NCBI RefSeq assembly: GCF_000242915.1
Contig: NZ_AFRZ01000001.1
Span: 124,001 to 188,000 of the forward strand
Source: Sulfurimonas gotlandica GD1
Lineage (GTDB): Bacteria; Campylobacterota; Campylobacteria; Campylobacterales; Sulfurimonadaceae
Direction of reading: 5' to 3'
DNA length: 64,000 nucleotides
Shown: in pieces, positions 17,945 through 26,415 of the stretch
How positions within the stretch are numbered: the first letter of the stretch is position 1
Layout: each line of letters opens with the position of its first letter
Notes under the pieces: model-generated
Databases searched by the model: none
What the model was told of the DNA's origin: nothing
The model's input: the letters and a program-made list of their open reading frames with translations, nothing else
Position numbers and translations under genes: made by a program

Positions 17945-19705
17945 CTATTCCACATTTATTAACCTTATTAGAGCTTCTACTCTATCCTGTGATACTTTAT
18001 TTTCTAAATTTTTTGATGAAATAAGTTTGGCATCTACATTTGTTACTTTCTTAATATTACTACAAGGAAGGCCACTATATAAAAATTCATCTGTCTGAAC
18101 TACTAAAATAATTGCTTCTACTTGACGGTTCATTAAAAGTGCTCTACATCTTTTATATAAGCTTTTAAAGGGAAGTATAATTCCCTTTCTTAATCCGTTT
18201 ATTGTTACATTGTGACTGCTTACAAAACAGGATATTCCTTTTTGCATCAATTCAGACTGTTCTTGTAAAGCTATATCCATTGCCATGTTTCCACCGACTA
18301 CAACACTGATTGGTATGTTTCCATCATCATCTAAAATAAGATCAAGATAAGCTGGAATATAACTTTTAGATATTTCACTTACACCAAATGCCGGTGCAAA
18401 ATTTACTTCATTTATTATAGCTCCATTTACATGCCATGGTTTTTTGATATCTTCACTGATAATATCTATACCTGAAACTTCAAGTCCAAAGAGTTTAGCC
18501 GCTCTTATTGCTATATCAATATTATCAGGATGAATAATATCTGTAACATTTTGAGGTGTACCGCCAGATGCTGTAGATTCAATGATTCTTAGTGGGACAA
18601 GTTCCTTTTTTTTAGGTATAGATGCTAGTGAATAATTTGATTTTTTTATAACTTCAATTGCTTCTTTATCATCAGGAAATATTTTTTTACGTAACCATGG
18701 AGGATTATTTCTTATAGCCTCATTTTCTTCTTTAATAAGTTCAGAGATCTCTTTTACTCCATCACCTTCTATAGAAATCGGTAAACGTTTTACTGCATAT
18801 ATTAACTTATCTTTTGCTATAAAAATCCTATGTGCCACTCCATTAACTTCTCTTTCTATAATTATTCTTTTAGATCTTGAAAATAGTTTTGCTTTCTCAA
18901 ATGCAATTTTTAATTGTTTATCATCTGTAACTCCAACAGTAACACCTTCACCACGATCAGCATCTGCAGGCTTTATAACAATAGGCCACTCTATCTTTTT
19001 TGCTATTATTGTCGCATTTTTAACGCTGTTCGCTACTCCGTTAACAGGAGCAGGCAATCCAGCCATACGAACAATGTTTGATGTCATCATCTTATCATTA
19101 GAGAGTTTTGCACCGATACTTGAATCTAAATCACTGGTACTACGATTTATTAGTCTTGATTTTGAACCATATCCAAGCTGATATGTACCACCACCCAAAT
19201 GAAAAAATGGTATCTTTTTCTCATATGCCGCAGTTAGTATCGGTATAGTAGACTTGCCGGAACCACTAATCCCCTTTAGTTTATGTATGATCTCTTTTTC
19301 AATTCTATCATATAATTTTTCTCTATTTTCATCTGTTAGTTGAGTATTCATCATCCAGTAAATATTTTTTATTGCAAAGTTAATTATCATCTCATAACAT
19401 ATATCAGGAATATGTTCTATATAAACAAGAGCAACACTAGCACTCCATTGTAATGGTATTTTCTTATCCTGTTTTACTTTTAAAAGAGCACCTGTATCAA
19501 AATATGGTAGCAATATAGCCTGCATCAGTGAGCGTATAAGGAGTAACTCTCTCTTTATCAATGACTCCATTGGTATATTAGAGCCCTTCTGATCTTTTAT
19601 CTCTATTTTAAGTGCTGAGACCAACCAATCGTCAAGAAGATCAAAGTTAAACTTTTTAGGGCTGCTTATATTAAAAGTAAAGTTACGAGTATGTTGCATA
19701 TACAT
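17945..19705 (-). CDS. Cyanophycin-synthetase-like ATP-grasp ligase with a vestigial Mur-ligase half
   Basis: 586 residues. Residues ~175-445 are an ATP-grasp domain of the cyanophycin synthetase (CphA) type: QLGYG (176-180), VIKPADADRGEGVTVG (K245 and glycine loop), EREVNGVAHRIFIAKDKL, GDGVKEISELI and INEVNFAPAFG with the metal-binding E433/N435. Such domains activate a carboxylate as acyl-phosphate and join it to an amine. Residues ~461-586 still align by eye with the start of the CphA Mur-ligase domain (IPxxVVxGxN..., KKVTNVDAK) but the ATP loop GTNGKT is replaced by GGNMAMD and the rest (~280 residues) is absent. It follows the BKACE fusion by 1 base with an AGGA site. One amide-forming activity is expected; substrates unknown. 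Confidence 0.78.
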   Translation of the reverse strand: MYMQHTRNFTFNISSPKKFNFDLLDDWLVSALKIEIKDQKGSNIPMESLIKRELLLIRSLMQAILLPYFDTGALLKVKQDKKIPLQWSASVALVYIEHIPDICYEMIINFAIKNIYWMMNTQLTDENREKLYDRIEKEIIHKLKGISGSGKSTIPILTAAYEKKIPFFHLGGGTYQLGYGSKSRLINRSTSDLDSSIGAKLSNDKMMTSNIVRMAGLPAPVNGVANSVKNATIIAKKIEWPIVIKPADADRGEGVTVGVTDDKQLKIAFEKAKLFSRSKRIIIEREVNGVAHRIFIAKDKLIYAVKRLPISIEGDGVKEISELIKEENEAIRNNPPWLRKKIFPDDKEAIEVIKKSNYSLASIPKKKELVPLRIIESTASGGTPQNVTDIIHPDNIDIAIRAAKLFGLEVSGIDIISEDIKKPWHVNGAIINEVNFAPAFGVSEISKSYIPAYLDLILDDDGNIPISVVVGGNMAMDIALQEQSELMQKGISCFVSSHNVTINGLRKGIILPFKSLYKRCRALLMNRQVEAIILVVQTDEFLYSGLPCSNIKKVTNVDAKLISSKNLENKVSQDRVEALIRLINVE

Positions 19706-19706
19706 A

Positions 19707-21071
19707 TTAAAGTCCTAATATTTTTCGTGTTTGTGCGGGAGTAGAGATTTCACGTCCAAGCTCATTTGACACTCTTACAACACGCTCTACCAGCTCTTGG
19801 TTTGTTGTTAACTTTGTTCTAGCACTGTCATAATATATATTATCTTCAAGTCCAACACGAACATTTCCACCTGCTATTATTGCAGCCATATTCATAGGTA
19901 ACTGAAAGTCTCCAAGCCCTGCAGCAGCCCAAATAGAGTTATCAGGAAGAGATGAGTATATATGAGAAAGATCTCTTAAAGTAGCAGGTGCAGTATTTAA
20001 ATTTCCAAGTAGTATATTAAAATACTTAACCCCGCATATAATATTATGACGCTCAAGATACTTTGCCATATTTATCATACCCGTATCAAAAACTTCGAGT
20101 TCAGGCATAATATTTTTCTCTTTCATTAGTATTGCTAATCGTTGAACCATATCAATAGAGTTAACACTAGCACCAGATATAAAGTTAAGTGATCCAAGTG
20201 TCAGGCTAGCCATATCAGGTTTTGCATCTCCACTCAGATGCAAAACTTCAGATCGTGCTTCAAAACTAATCCCTCCACGACCAGAAGTAGTAGCACAACA
20301 TATAAGTTCTGGTCTCTCTCTTCTTAATGTAGAGATTATTATTTCAAAATACTTCGCATCTGATACTGGAACACCATCCTTGTCCCTTGCATGAAGATGG
20401 ACTATACTAGCTCCTGCATCATGAACTTTTATGGCATCTTCTATGATTTCATTTACTGAGATTGGTACATAAGGAGTAAGTCTCTTTGTAGGTACCATTC
20501 CGGTTAGTGCCACATTTATTATTAGTGGTTTATACGCTGATAATGGCGCTGGTTCATTTAACTCTATATATTTAAGTTTATCTCTAACTATAATAGTTTT
20601 CTTATTTATATACTGAGTTAAATCAAGTTCTAATTTTGTCCAGATATCAACATCTTTAAGTCCATGGTCAGACTTCTTTTTAGTTATTCCTGTTTGTACA
20701 TATCCATAATTTTTTTTATACCAAGTAATAGTCTCTTGCCTATCGGTATATGTTATGACTTTTTTGATTCCGGCTTTAGACATGGCTTCAAGTCTGATAT
20801 CTTGAAGTTCTTTACCAATACCGGAACCTTGGAACTCCGGATAAACTGCAAGCGATCTTGTCTCCGCTATATCATTTGAAAGTAATTGATATCCAGAGAC
20901 TCCAATAATTTTTCCCATAACTTTTGCTACAAAGAAAAACTCAAAATCAATTTCCAATGCTTCTGGAGAAGGTATTTTATGTAGATTCCATGGTGCTAAG
21001 ACATCTATTATATCAGACCTATTTTCAGGTTTAGCTTTTTCTATTACAAATTCCAAAACAAATCCTTTCAT
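19707..21071 (-). CDS. GNAT acetyltransferase fused to a beta-keto acid cleavage enzyme (BKACE, DUF849)
   Basis: 454 residues in two parts. Residues ~8-150 are a GNAT domain with the acetyl-CoA loop RSLAVYPEFQGSGIG (72-86). Residues ~182-454 are a BKACE/Kce-type TIM barrel: zinc histidines in VHLHARD (H225, H227), the TTSGRGG loop, GLGDFQ, and R405/E409/D410 in RVGLEDN, matching the catalytic block of 3-keto-5-aminohexanoate cleavage enzyme. BKACEs condense a beta-keto acid with acetyl-CoA, giving acetoacetate and a CoA ester. The usual ALTGAE glutamate is V193 here (ALTGMVP), so substrate recognition differs from lysine-fermentation Kce. Alternative start: TTG at 21056, six bases after AAAGGA, which looks better than the unsupported ATG at 21071. 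First gene of a three-gene operon. Confidence 0.85.
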   Translation of the reverse strand: MKGFVLEFVIEKAKPENRSDIIDVLAPWNLHKIPSPEALEIDFEFFFVAKVMGKIIGVSGYQLLSNDIAETRSLAVYPEFQGSGIGKELQDIRLEAMSKAGIKKVITYTDRQETITWYKKNYGYVQTGITKKKSDHGLKDVDIWTKLELDLTQYINKKTIIVRDKLKYIELNEPAPLSAYKPLIINVALTGMVPTKRLTPYVPISVNEIIEDAIKVHDAGASIVHLHARDKDGVPVSDAKYFEIIISTLRRERPELICCATTSGRGGISFEARSEVLHLSGDAKPDMASLTLGSLNFISGASVNSIDMVQRLAILMKEKNIMPELEVFDTGMINMAKYLERHNIICGVKYFNILLGNLNTAPATLRDLSHIYSSLPDNSIWAAAGLGDFQLPMNMAAIIAGGNVRVGLEDNIYYDSARTKLTTNQELVERVVRVSNELGREISTPAQTRKILGL

Positions 21072-21111
21072 AATCGTAGATTAGTTTAAAACAGACAGCT
21101 TGTATAGAAAT

Positions 21112-21117
21112 ATTATA
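21112..21117 (-). promoter_or_regulatory. -10 element (TGnTATAAT) of the GNAT-BKACE operon
   Basis: TGATATAAT on the minus strand, about 35 bases ahead of the first candidate start codon. The 192-base upstream gap is otherwise very A/T-rich and contains the osmC terminator at its far end. Confidence 0.5.
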
Positions 21118-21217
21118 TCATATAAAATATTTAAAATATTTTTTAACAGTGATTAGAAATAAACGGATTATTTTTTGTATCAATTTGTAAAAATTAAAAT
21201 ATATAAAAAAAAGTAAT

Positions 21218-21246
21218 AAAAAAGTCTTCCCAAGAGAACTTGGGAA
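21218..21246 (-). terminator. Intrinsic terminator of argH-osmC
   Basis: On the minus strand TTCCCAAG-TTCT-CTTGGGAA (stem 21227-21246, 8 bp perfect) is followed by GACTTTTTTATTAC. This is a textbook hairpin plus U-run, 17 bases after the OsmC stop codon. Confidence 0.75.
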
Positions 21247-21263
21247 TAAAGAAGTTTAGCAGT

Positions 21264-21728
21264 TTAAGATGGGCAGCTTTCTATTGCACCCATATCTATG
21301 TTTGAGCCACCACCAGAAATCATCTGTTCATTTTCACGGATAAGTTTACCATTATGTGTGATTGAATAAGAGATAGCTGTAGTATCACGTATAGTGTTTA
21401 TAGTTGAACAATAAGTCTCTAACGATGCCATAACCCAGCGAGCTGCCATAGTATCATCACCATCTGAGTTAAAACTATATGTCAGGTGCAGAGTATTGAA
21501 CTTGCATGGATGAGCTTCATTTCTTACAACTTCACCATCTACAACTAAATCTGTAACAGTTTTATCCTGATTCTTTGGAATCAAAACTATATCTGTAGCA
21601 CTACATGTAATGATACCTGCTAAGAAATACTCAATTGGAGAGATAACAGGACAATCAATTAAAAAACTACTTTTAGAAGTTTTAGCTTCAAACTTCATAC
21701 CGTCTTGATGTGAAACACTTACTTTCAT
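21264..21728 (-). CDS. OsmC/Ohr family protein
   Basis: 154 residues with the OsmC fold: an N-terminal beta sheet, then the central helix SPIEYFLAGIITCSATDIV, whose cysteine is the first redox residue, and a second cysteine in LETYCSTINTI. Family members reduce organic hydroperoxides with lipoyl or thiol partners in the cytosol. The C-terminus carries an unusual extension with GGGSNIDMGAIESCPS and a third cysteine. It follows argH by 5 bases and shares its transcript; the pairing has no obvious metabolic logic. Confidence 0.8.
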   Translation of the reverse strand: MKVSVSHQDGMKFEAKTSKSSFLIDCPVISPIEYFLAGIITCSATDIVLIPKNQDKTVTDLVVDGEVVRNEAHPCKFNTLHLTYSFNSDGDDTMAARWVMASLETYCSTINTIRDTTAISYSITHNGKLIRENEQMISGGGSNIDMGAIESCPS

Positions 21729-21733
21729 AATAA

Positions 21734-23113
21734 TTAACCTTCTAAAAAAGTTTTAAATTGTTCTAACTGCTCTTTAGTTCTAACAGTTGCTGTACCACCG
21801 GCAGAAGTTCTTGCATTCATAGAATTTTTAAGAACTAAGAACTCAAGTACATCTTCGCTTATTCTTGAATCGATATCGTTAAGGTATTTAAATTCTATAT
21901 CGCTTAAATCAATTTTCAATTCTTCACTTTTTGCTACAGCTTTTCCTGTAATAAAGTGAGCTTCACGAAAAGGAATATCGCATTTTTCAACTAAATAGTC
22001 AGCTAAATCAGTAGCGGCTAAATGCCCAACTGCACATGCAGATTCCATATTATGAGCTTTTACTTCCATAGTCTTTATAGCTTCTTTTAAAATCTCTAAA
22101 GATATTTGAGCAGTTTGTACTGAATCAAAAACACCCTCTTTATCTTCTTGAGTGTCTTTGTTGTATGCTAAAGGAAGTCCTTTCATTACAGTCAAAAGTC
22201 CCATTAGTGATCCATAAACGCGACCAGTTTTTCCGCGGAGAAGTTCTGGAACATCTGGATTTTTCTTTTGTGGCATAATCGATGAACCTGTTGAGTATTC
22301 ATCACTAAGTTCAATAAAACCAAACTCATAACTTGACCACATTACAAGTTCTTCACTTAGACGAGAAATATGCATCATCATTGTTGCGATATTAAATAAA
22401 ATCTCTAAAGCAAAGTCTCTGTCACTAACTGTATCTAAACAGTTAACACTAACACTATCAAAGCCTAAAAGTTGTGCTGTCATATCTCTATCTACGTTGT
22501 GTGGAGTACCTGCTAATGCAGCACAACCAAGAGGAGATACATTGTTTCTCTTGTATGAATCTTCAAATCTTGCAATATCACGTTTAAACATTGCAAGATA
22601 AGCACCTAGGTGAAAACCAAAGTTAGTAGGTTGAGCATGCTGAAGGTGAGTCATTCCTGGAATAAGAGTCTCAGTATGTTTTTCAGCCACAACTAATATC
22701 TCTTTCATTAGTAGTTTAAGAGCACCTACGATATCTAAATTTCTCTTTAAAACCCAACGACGAAAGTCAACTGCCACCTGATCATTTCTACTTCTAGCAG
22801 TGTGAAGCTTTTTACCAGCTTCACCGATAATAGCAGTTAAACGCTTTTCAATACCCATGTGCAGATCTTCATCACCGATCTTCCACTCAAACTCACCTGA
22901 TTCTATTTCGCTCAATACTTGATTTAAACCATCAGTTATTTGACGAAGTTCTTCTGTAGTTAAAATCTCTTGTTTTGTAAGCATTGCAGCGTGAGCAAGT
23001 GAACCTTCAATATCTTCTTTGTATAACTTTCTGTCATACATAATTGAAGCGTTAAACTCATCCAATAAATTTGAGGCACTCGCAGAAAAACGACCTGACC
23101 ACATTTTATCCAT
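21734..23113 (-). CDS. argH: Argininosuccinate lyase
   Basis: Cleaves argininosuccinate to arginine and fumarate, the last step of arginine synthesis. 459 residues. Visible family marks: MWSGRFS at the N-terminus, [15 protein letters not shown], the [12 protein letters not shown] stretch, and the superfamily signature [12 protein letters not shown] with its catalytic serine. argB lies elsewhere in this window (32059-32910) on the same strand. Confidence 0.96.
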   Translation of the reverse strand: MDKMWSGRFSASASNLLDEFNASIMYDRKLYKEDIEGSLAHAAMLTKQEILTTEELRQITDGLNQVLSEIESGEFEWKIGDEDLHMGIEKRLTAIIGEAGKKLHTARSRNDQVAVDFRRWVLKRNLDIVGALKLLMKEILVVAEKHTETLIPGMTHLQHAQPTNFGFHLGAYLAMFKRDIARFEDSYKRNNVSPLGCAALAGTPHNVDRDMTAQLLGFDSVSVNCLDTVSDRDFALEILFNIATMMMHISRLSEELVMWSSYEFGFIELSDEYSTGSSIMPQKKNPDVPELLRGKTGRVYGSLMGLLTVMKGLPLAYNKDTQEDKEGVFDSVQTAQISLEILKEAIKTMEVKAHNMESACAVGHLAATDLADYLVEKCDIPFREAHFITGKAVAKSEELKIDLSDIEFKYLNDIDSRISEDVLEFLVLKNSMNARTSAGGTATVRTKEQLEQFKTFLEG

Positions 23114-23176
23114 AATATCTCCGATATAAAAAAGTTTGGTATTTTATCTAAAGTTGTTTAAAGAGGAGTTTACAGA

Positions 23177-23512
23177 TTAGTCACACGCAGGTACATTTCC
23201 GCTATCTTTAGCATATTCTACTAAAAACTGTTTAAGATCTTTTGACTCTTTGTTATATTTTTTGCTATTAAAGTATTTCCATGATTTTTCAGCTTTGTCA
23301 CTTTTAAGATGAATATCGGCTAGAGGTTCACCCTTCTTCTTCATTAGATTTTTCCAATCTCTAATTTTTTTCTTTGAAATAAATGCTTGCCCAGCCTGAT
23401 GACAATCAACACATTTTTTCACAAAAATCTTTTGACCTTTGTACACAGCGGCGCTTAAAGGAGAAAAAGAAAAAATAGAAATTGTAATAAATAGTAAAAA
23501 GATTTTATTCAT
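23177..23512 (-). CDS. Periplasmic monohaem c-type cytochrome
   Basis: 111 residues from the preferred ATG at 23512: this start gives a clean signal peptide (MNKIFLLFITISIFSFSPLSAA) and has TTGAGG upstream, whereas the in-frame ATG at 23542 adds ten polar residues in front of it. One CxxCH haem site (KKCVDCHQAG) lies soon after the signal. The rest is lysine-rich with a terminal cysteine (PACD). There is no M-x-x-x axial-ligand motif I can assign with certainty. A small electron carrier in the periplasm is likely, partner unknown. It stands between argH and ubiD with its own spacing. Confidence 0.78.
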   Translation of the reverse strand: MNKIFLLFITISIFSFSPLSAAVYKGQKIFVKKCVDCHQAGQAFISKKKIRDWKNLMKKKGEPLADIHLKSDKAEKSWKYFNSKKYNKESKDLKQFLVEYAKDSGNVPACD

Positions 23513-23608
23513 TAATGGAACCTCAAAATAGTTATTTCTCATATTACATTAGAAAATATTATATTAACCTTATAAATAATAAAAATCACAATTTTGTAAT
23601 GAAATCAG

Positions 23609-25423
23609 CTATAATTGAAACTCTTTATAGAGCTTCTCATCTAAGTCCCACAAGCCTTTTGCTTTTAATTCTTCTACCACATTTGGAGTACAATCGACAT
23701 CATCAGGCCATTCGCGAGTAAAACCGTCTAGAGCAGTTTTATTTGTGCCGTCAACTCCAACCATTAATCCTGAAATAAACACATCTCTAAGTGCATCCAT
23801 ATTATTCGTAACACGCCAAATTAGCATATATGGATTTAATATATCATTTTTCTTTTCATCCACAAAAATAACGATTCTGATATTTGTACTTAAATCAACA
23901 AGTGCATCAAAATAATCTTTTGCTGATTTAGTTTTATTTACACTAATAACTGTTACTGGGTTTTTTGTACGTCTCATATATTGATGTACACCTGTTGCAT
24001 CTGGTATTACTTCTTGAATTCTGTGAAGCAGTTCTTCATCGCCTAAAAGTTGTGGTGGTTCTACTTTATGAGCAGCAGTAGCATCAATACCAAGTTTTCC
24101 ACCAACAAGCGTTTCTGGGGATGAGTGGTCAAGAGCATCTAGAATACCTTCTGATATAAAAAGAGATTTTGGAGTGAATCTATCTAATATATATGAAGTC
24201 AAAGCTTCATAATTACCAAGCTTTGGAGAGTTCTCATCTAAAAAGATTGCATGCTTTACAAAACTCATCTGTCCTGCACCCCAAAAAGCATGCATAAATT
24301 GTTTTGCATGCCCCTTGTAGTGTGGTTGCATCTTAGCTAATATAAGGTTATGAAAACCTGCATTTTCAGGCATATGATAATCAATTAAATCAGGAACAGT
24401 TGTCTTTAACAAAGGAAAGAAAATCTTACCAGTTGCCCAACCCATGTACTTATCTTCTAAAGGTGGCTTTCCAACAACAGTCGCTAAAAATGTCGGATTT
24501 TTTCTAGTAGTTATTGCACTAACTTGCATCACTGGATATGGTTCTTCTAAAGTGTAGTAACCAGTATGATCACCAAAAGGTCCTTCTATTCTCATATCTT
24601 GCGTGTCAACCCAGCCTTCAATCACATAATCAACATCTGCTGGAATATATAGAGGAGTGGTTAAAGACTTTACTAACTTAGCTGGTTCTTTTTTTATAAG
24701 TCCATACATTAAAAGTTCATTTACTCCGTATGGAAGAGGAGCAGTAGCACACCAAGTATAAAGTGGATCACCACCTATAGCAACAGAAACAGGCATCTTC
24801 TTACCAGCTTTTTGATATTGATCGAAAAAGTGAGACGAGTCTTTATGAATCTGCCAGTGCATTCCTAAATGATCTTTGTCATAAACTTGAAGTCTATACA
24901 TCCCAAGGTTAACCAACTCGCCATCTAAGCTTTGAGTATAAACCTGACCCATTGTAATAAAAGGGCCACCATCTTGTTCCCAAGTTGTTAAAACCGGTAG
25001 TTTTGACAAGTCTATATCTTCATTTAGATATACAACTTCTTGACAAGCGCCCTTGCCTTTTAAACGTTTTGGAAAAATATTTTTAAGTGAAAAAAGCTCT
25101 TTAGCCATAGAAATTTTATTTAAAAAACCTTCAGGTGGTTTCATATGCAGTAAATTTGTAATCTCATCAGCTACTGACTCTATTGTACGGCCAAACAAAA
25201 GTTCACATCGTTTATATGAACCAAAAACATTCATAAACACAGGTTCACTGAATTTTTTGCCGCTTTTTTTATCAACTACATTCGTAAAAAGGATAGCCTT
25301 ACCGCCATCTTTTTTCTTTACCTCTGCGTAAGCTAAGTGAGGAATTTCTAAATATATATCTAGTTCATCATCAATAACTCTTAATTCATTATTTTTTTTT
25401 AAAAGTTCTATTGTTTTTTTCAT
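23609..25423 (-). CDS. UbiD-family decarboxylase (probable menaquinone biosynthesis)
   Basis: 604 residues, longer than E. coli UbiD (497) and of the size common in Campylobacterota. UbiD enzymes decarboxylate aromatic acids with prenylated FMN. The active-site stretch MRIEGPFGDHTGYYTLEEPYP contains the conserved arginine and glutamates, and VAIGGDPLYTWCATAPLPYGV is also family-typical. In this phylum, which makes menaquinone by the futalosine route, such proteins are the likely naphthoate decarboxylase; that assignment is by lineage. It follows hemC by 29 bases at the end of a haem/quinone operon that also contains a polyprenyl diphosphate synthase. Confidence 0.85.
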   Translation of the reverse strand: MKKTIELLKKNNELRVIDDELDIYLEIPHLAYAEVKKKDGGKAILFTNVVDKKSGKKFSEPVFMNVFGSYKRCELLFGRTIESVADEITNLLHMKPPEGFLNKISMAKELFSLKNIFPKRLKGKGACQEVVYLNEDIDLSKLPVLTTWEQDGGPFITMGQVYTQSLDGELVNLGMYRLQVYDKDHLGMHWQIHKDSSHFFDQYQKAGKKMPVSVAIGGDPLYTWCATAPLPYGVNELLMYGLIKKEPAKLVKSLTTPLYIPADVDYVIEGWVDTQDMRIEGPFGDHTGYYTLEEPYPVMQVSAITTRKNPTFLATVVGKPPLEDKYMGWATGKIFFPLLKTTVPDLIDYHMPENAGFHNLILAKMQPHYKGHAKQFMHAFWGAGQMSFVKHAIFLDENSPKLGNYEALTSYILDRFTPKSLFISEGILDALDHSSPETLVGGKLGIDATAAHKVEPPQLLGDEELLHRIQEVIPDATGVHQYMRRTKNPVTVISVNKTKSAKDYFDALVDLSTNIRIVIFVDEKKNDILNPYMLIWRVTNNMDALRDVFISGLMVGVDGTNKTALDGFTREWPDDVDCTPNVVEELKAKGLWDLDEKLYKEFQL

Positions 25424-25452
25424 AATATTTCTTTGATTTTATTTAGATTATT

Positions 25453-26412
25453 TTATAATCTTTGTGGCATTTCATCTTTAAATGCGATTTTTTCTGCATC
25501 TTTTAATAATTCTAAAGCACCATTATCTATCATTTTTTTAGCTAGTTCTGAACCTAAATTGTCACTATCTTCAACATTTATAACTACTTTTTCTTGCATT
25601 ATATTTGTGCCATCAGGAAAGCCCAACATAACCCTAAAAGTAATTATATTATCATCAATTACAGCATTACAGGCAACCGGAGCAGAACAGCCAGCTCCTA
25701 TTTTAGAGATAAAATCTCTCTCTATTTGTGTACAGATAAATGTATTTAAATCTTTTAAACTTTCAGCTATCTCTCTTACTTTAGCATTACCACAGACTAT
25801 CTCTATTCCAAGAGCAGCCTGCCCCATTGGAGGTATCATCATATCCAGTGATAATTTTTGAGTAAATGGAACATCTTTAAGTAAATCTAATCTATGAAGA
25901 CCAATCCAAGCTAAGATAATTGCATCATATTGACCCTCAGAAAGTTTTCTAAGTCTAGTGTTTACATTACCTCTTAAATCTTTTACTTTAAGATCTGGAC
26001 GTTGCTGTAGAAGTTGCATTCTTCTTCTTAAACTAGTTGTTCCAACTACTGCTCCTTGAGGTAAATCTTCAAGAGTTGCATGTTTGTGTGATAGAAAAAC
26101 ATCACTCTGATCTTGACGCTGTGTAACAGCTACCAGTTCTAAACCTTCTGGAATGTATGTAGGAACATCTTTTAAACTATGAACTGCAATATCAGCATTT
26201 CCTGCTAGCATCTCATCCTCTAACTCTTTTGTAAAGTGACCTTTTCCACCTATTAATGCCAATGGCTTATCTAAGACTTTATCACCATTACTTACAATTT
26301 TATTCAACTCAACAGTTATCTCTGGATAACTTGCTTCCACTCTGGCTTTTATATGATAAGCTTGCCAAAGTGCTAAATCAGATACTCTAGTTGCTATTAC
26401 TAATTTATTCAT
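25453..26412 (-). CDS. hemC: Porphobilinogen deaminase (hydroxymethylbilane synthase)
   Basis: Joins four porphobilinogens into hydroxymethylbilane. Signatures: IATRVSDLALWQA at the N-terminus (usually GTRxSxLALWQA), VHSLKDVPT, GTTSLRRRMQLL, DLRGNVNTRLRKL and the dipyrromethane-cofactor cysteine in GAGCSAPVAC. 319 residues is normal. It begins 3 bases after the DsbC-like gene. Confidence 0.96.
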   Translation of the reverse strand: MNKLVIATRVSDLALWQAYHIKARVEASYPEITVELNKIVSNGDKVLDKPLALIGGKGHFTKELEDEMLAGNADIAVHSLKDVPTYIPEGLELVAVTQRQDQSDVFLSHKHATLEDLPQGAVVGTTSLRRRMQLLQQRPDLKVKDLRGNVNTRLRKLSEGQYDAIILAWIGLHRLDLLKDVPFTQKLSLDMMIPPMGQAALGIEIVCGNAKVREIAESLKDLNTFICTQIERDFISKIGAGCSAPVACNAVIDDNIITFRVMLGFPDGTNIMQEKVVINVEDSDNLGSELAKKMIDNGALELLKDAEKIAFKDEMPQRL

Positions 26413-26415
26413 ACC

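Noticed and set aside
19247-19275. P-loop-like GSGKST (residues 148-153) in the ATP-grasp ligase
   Set aside because: It falls where CphA proteins carry a GPST turn before the ATP-grasp fold, and no Walker B or other P-loop elements follow. It is best read as a chance resemblance.
25433-25861. 142-codon reading frame antisense to hemC
   Set aside because: Fully inside hemC, serine/isoleucine-rich as expected from a shadow frame, and no start signals.
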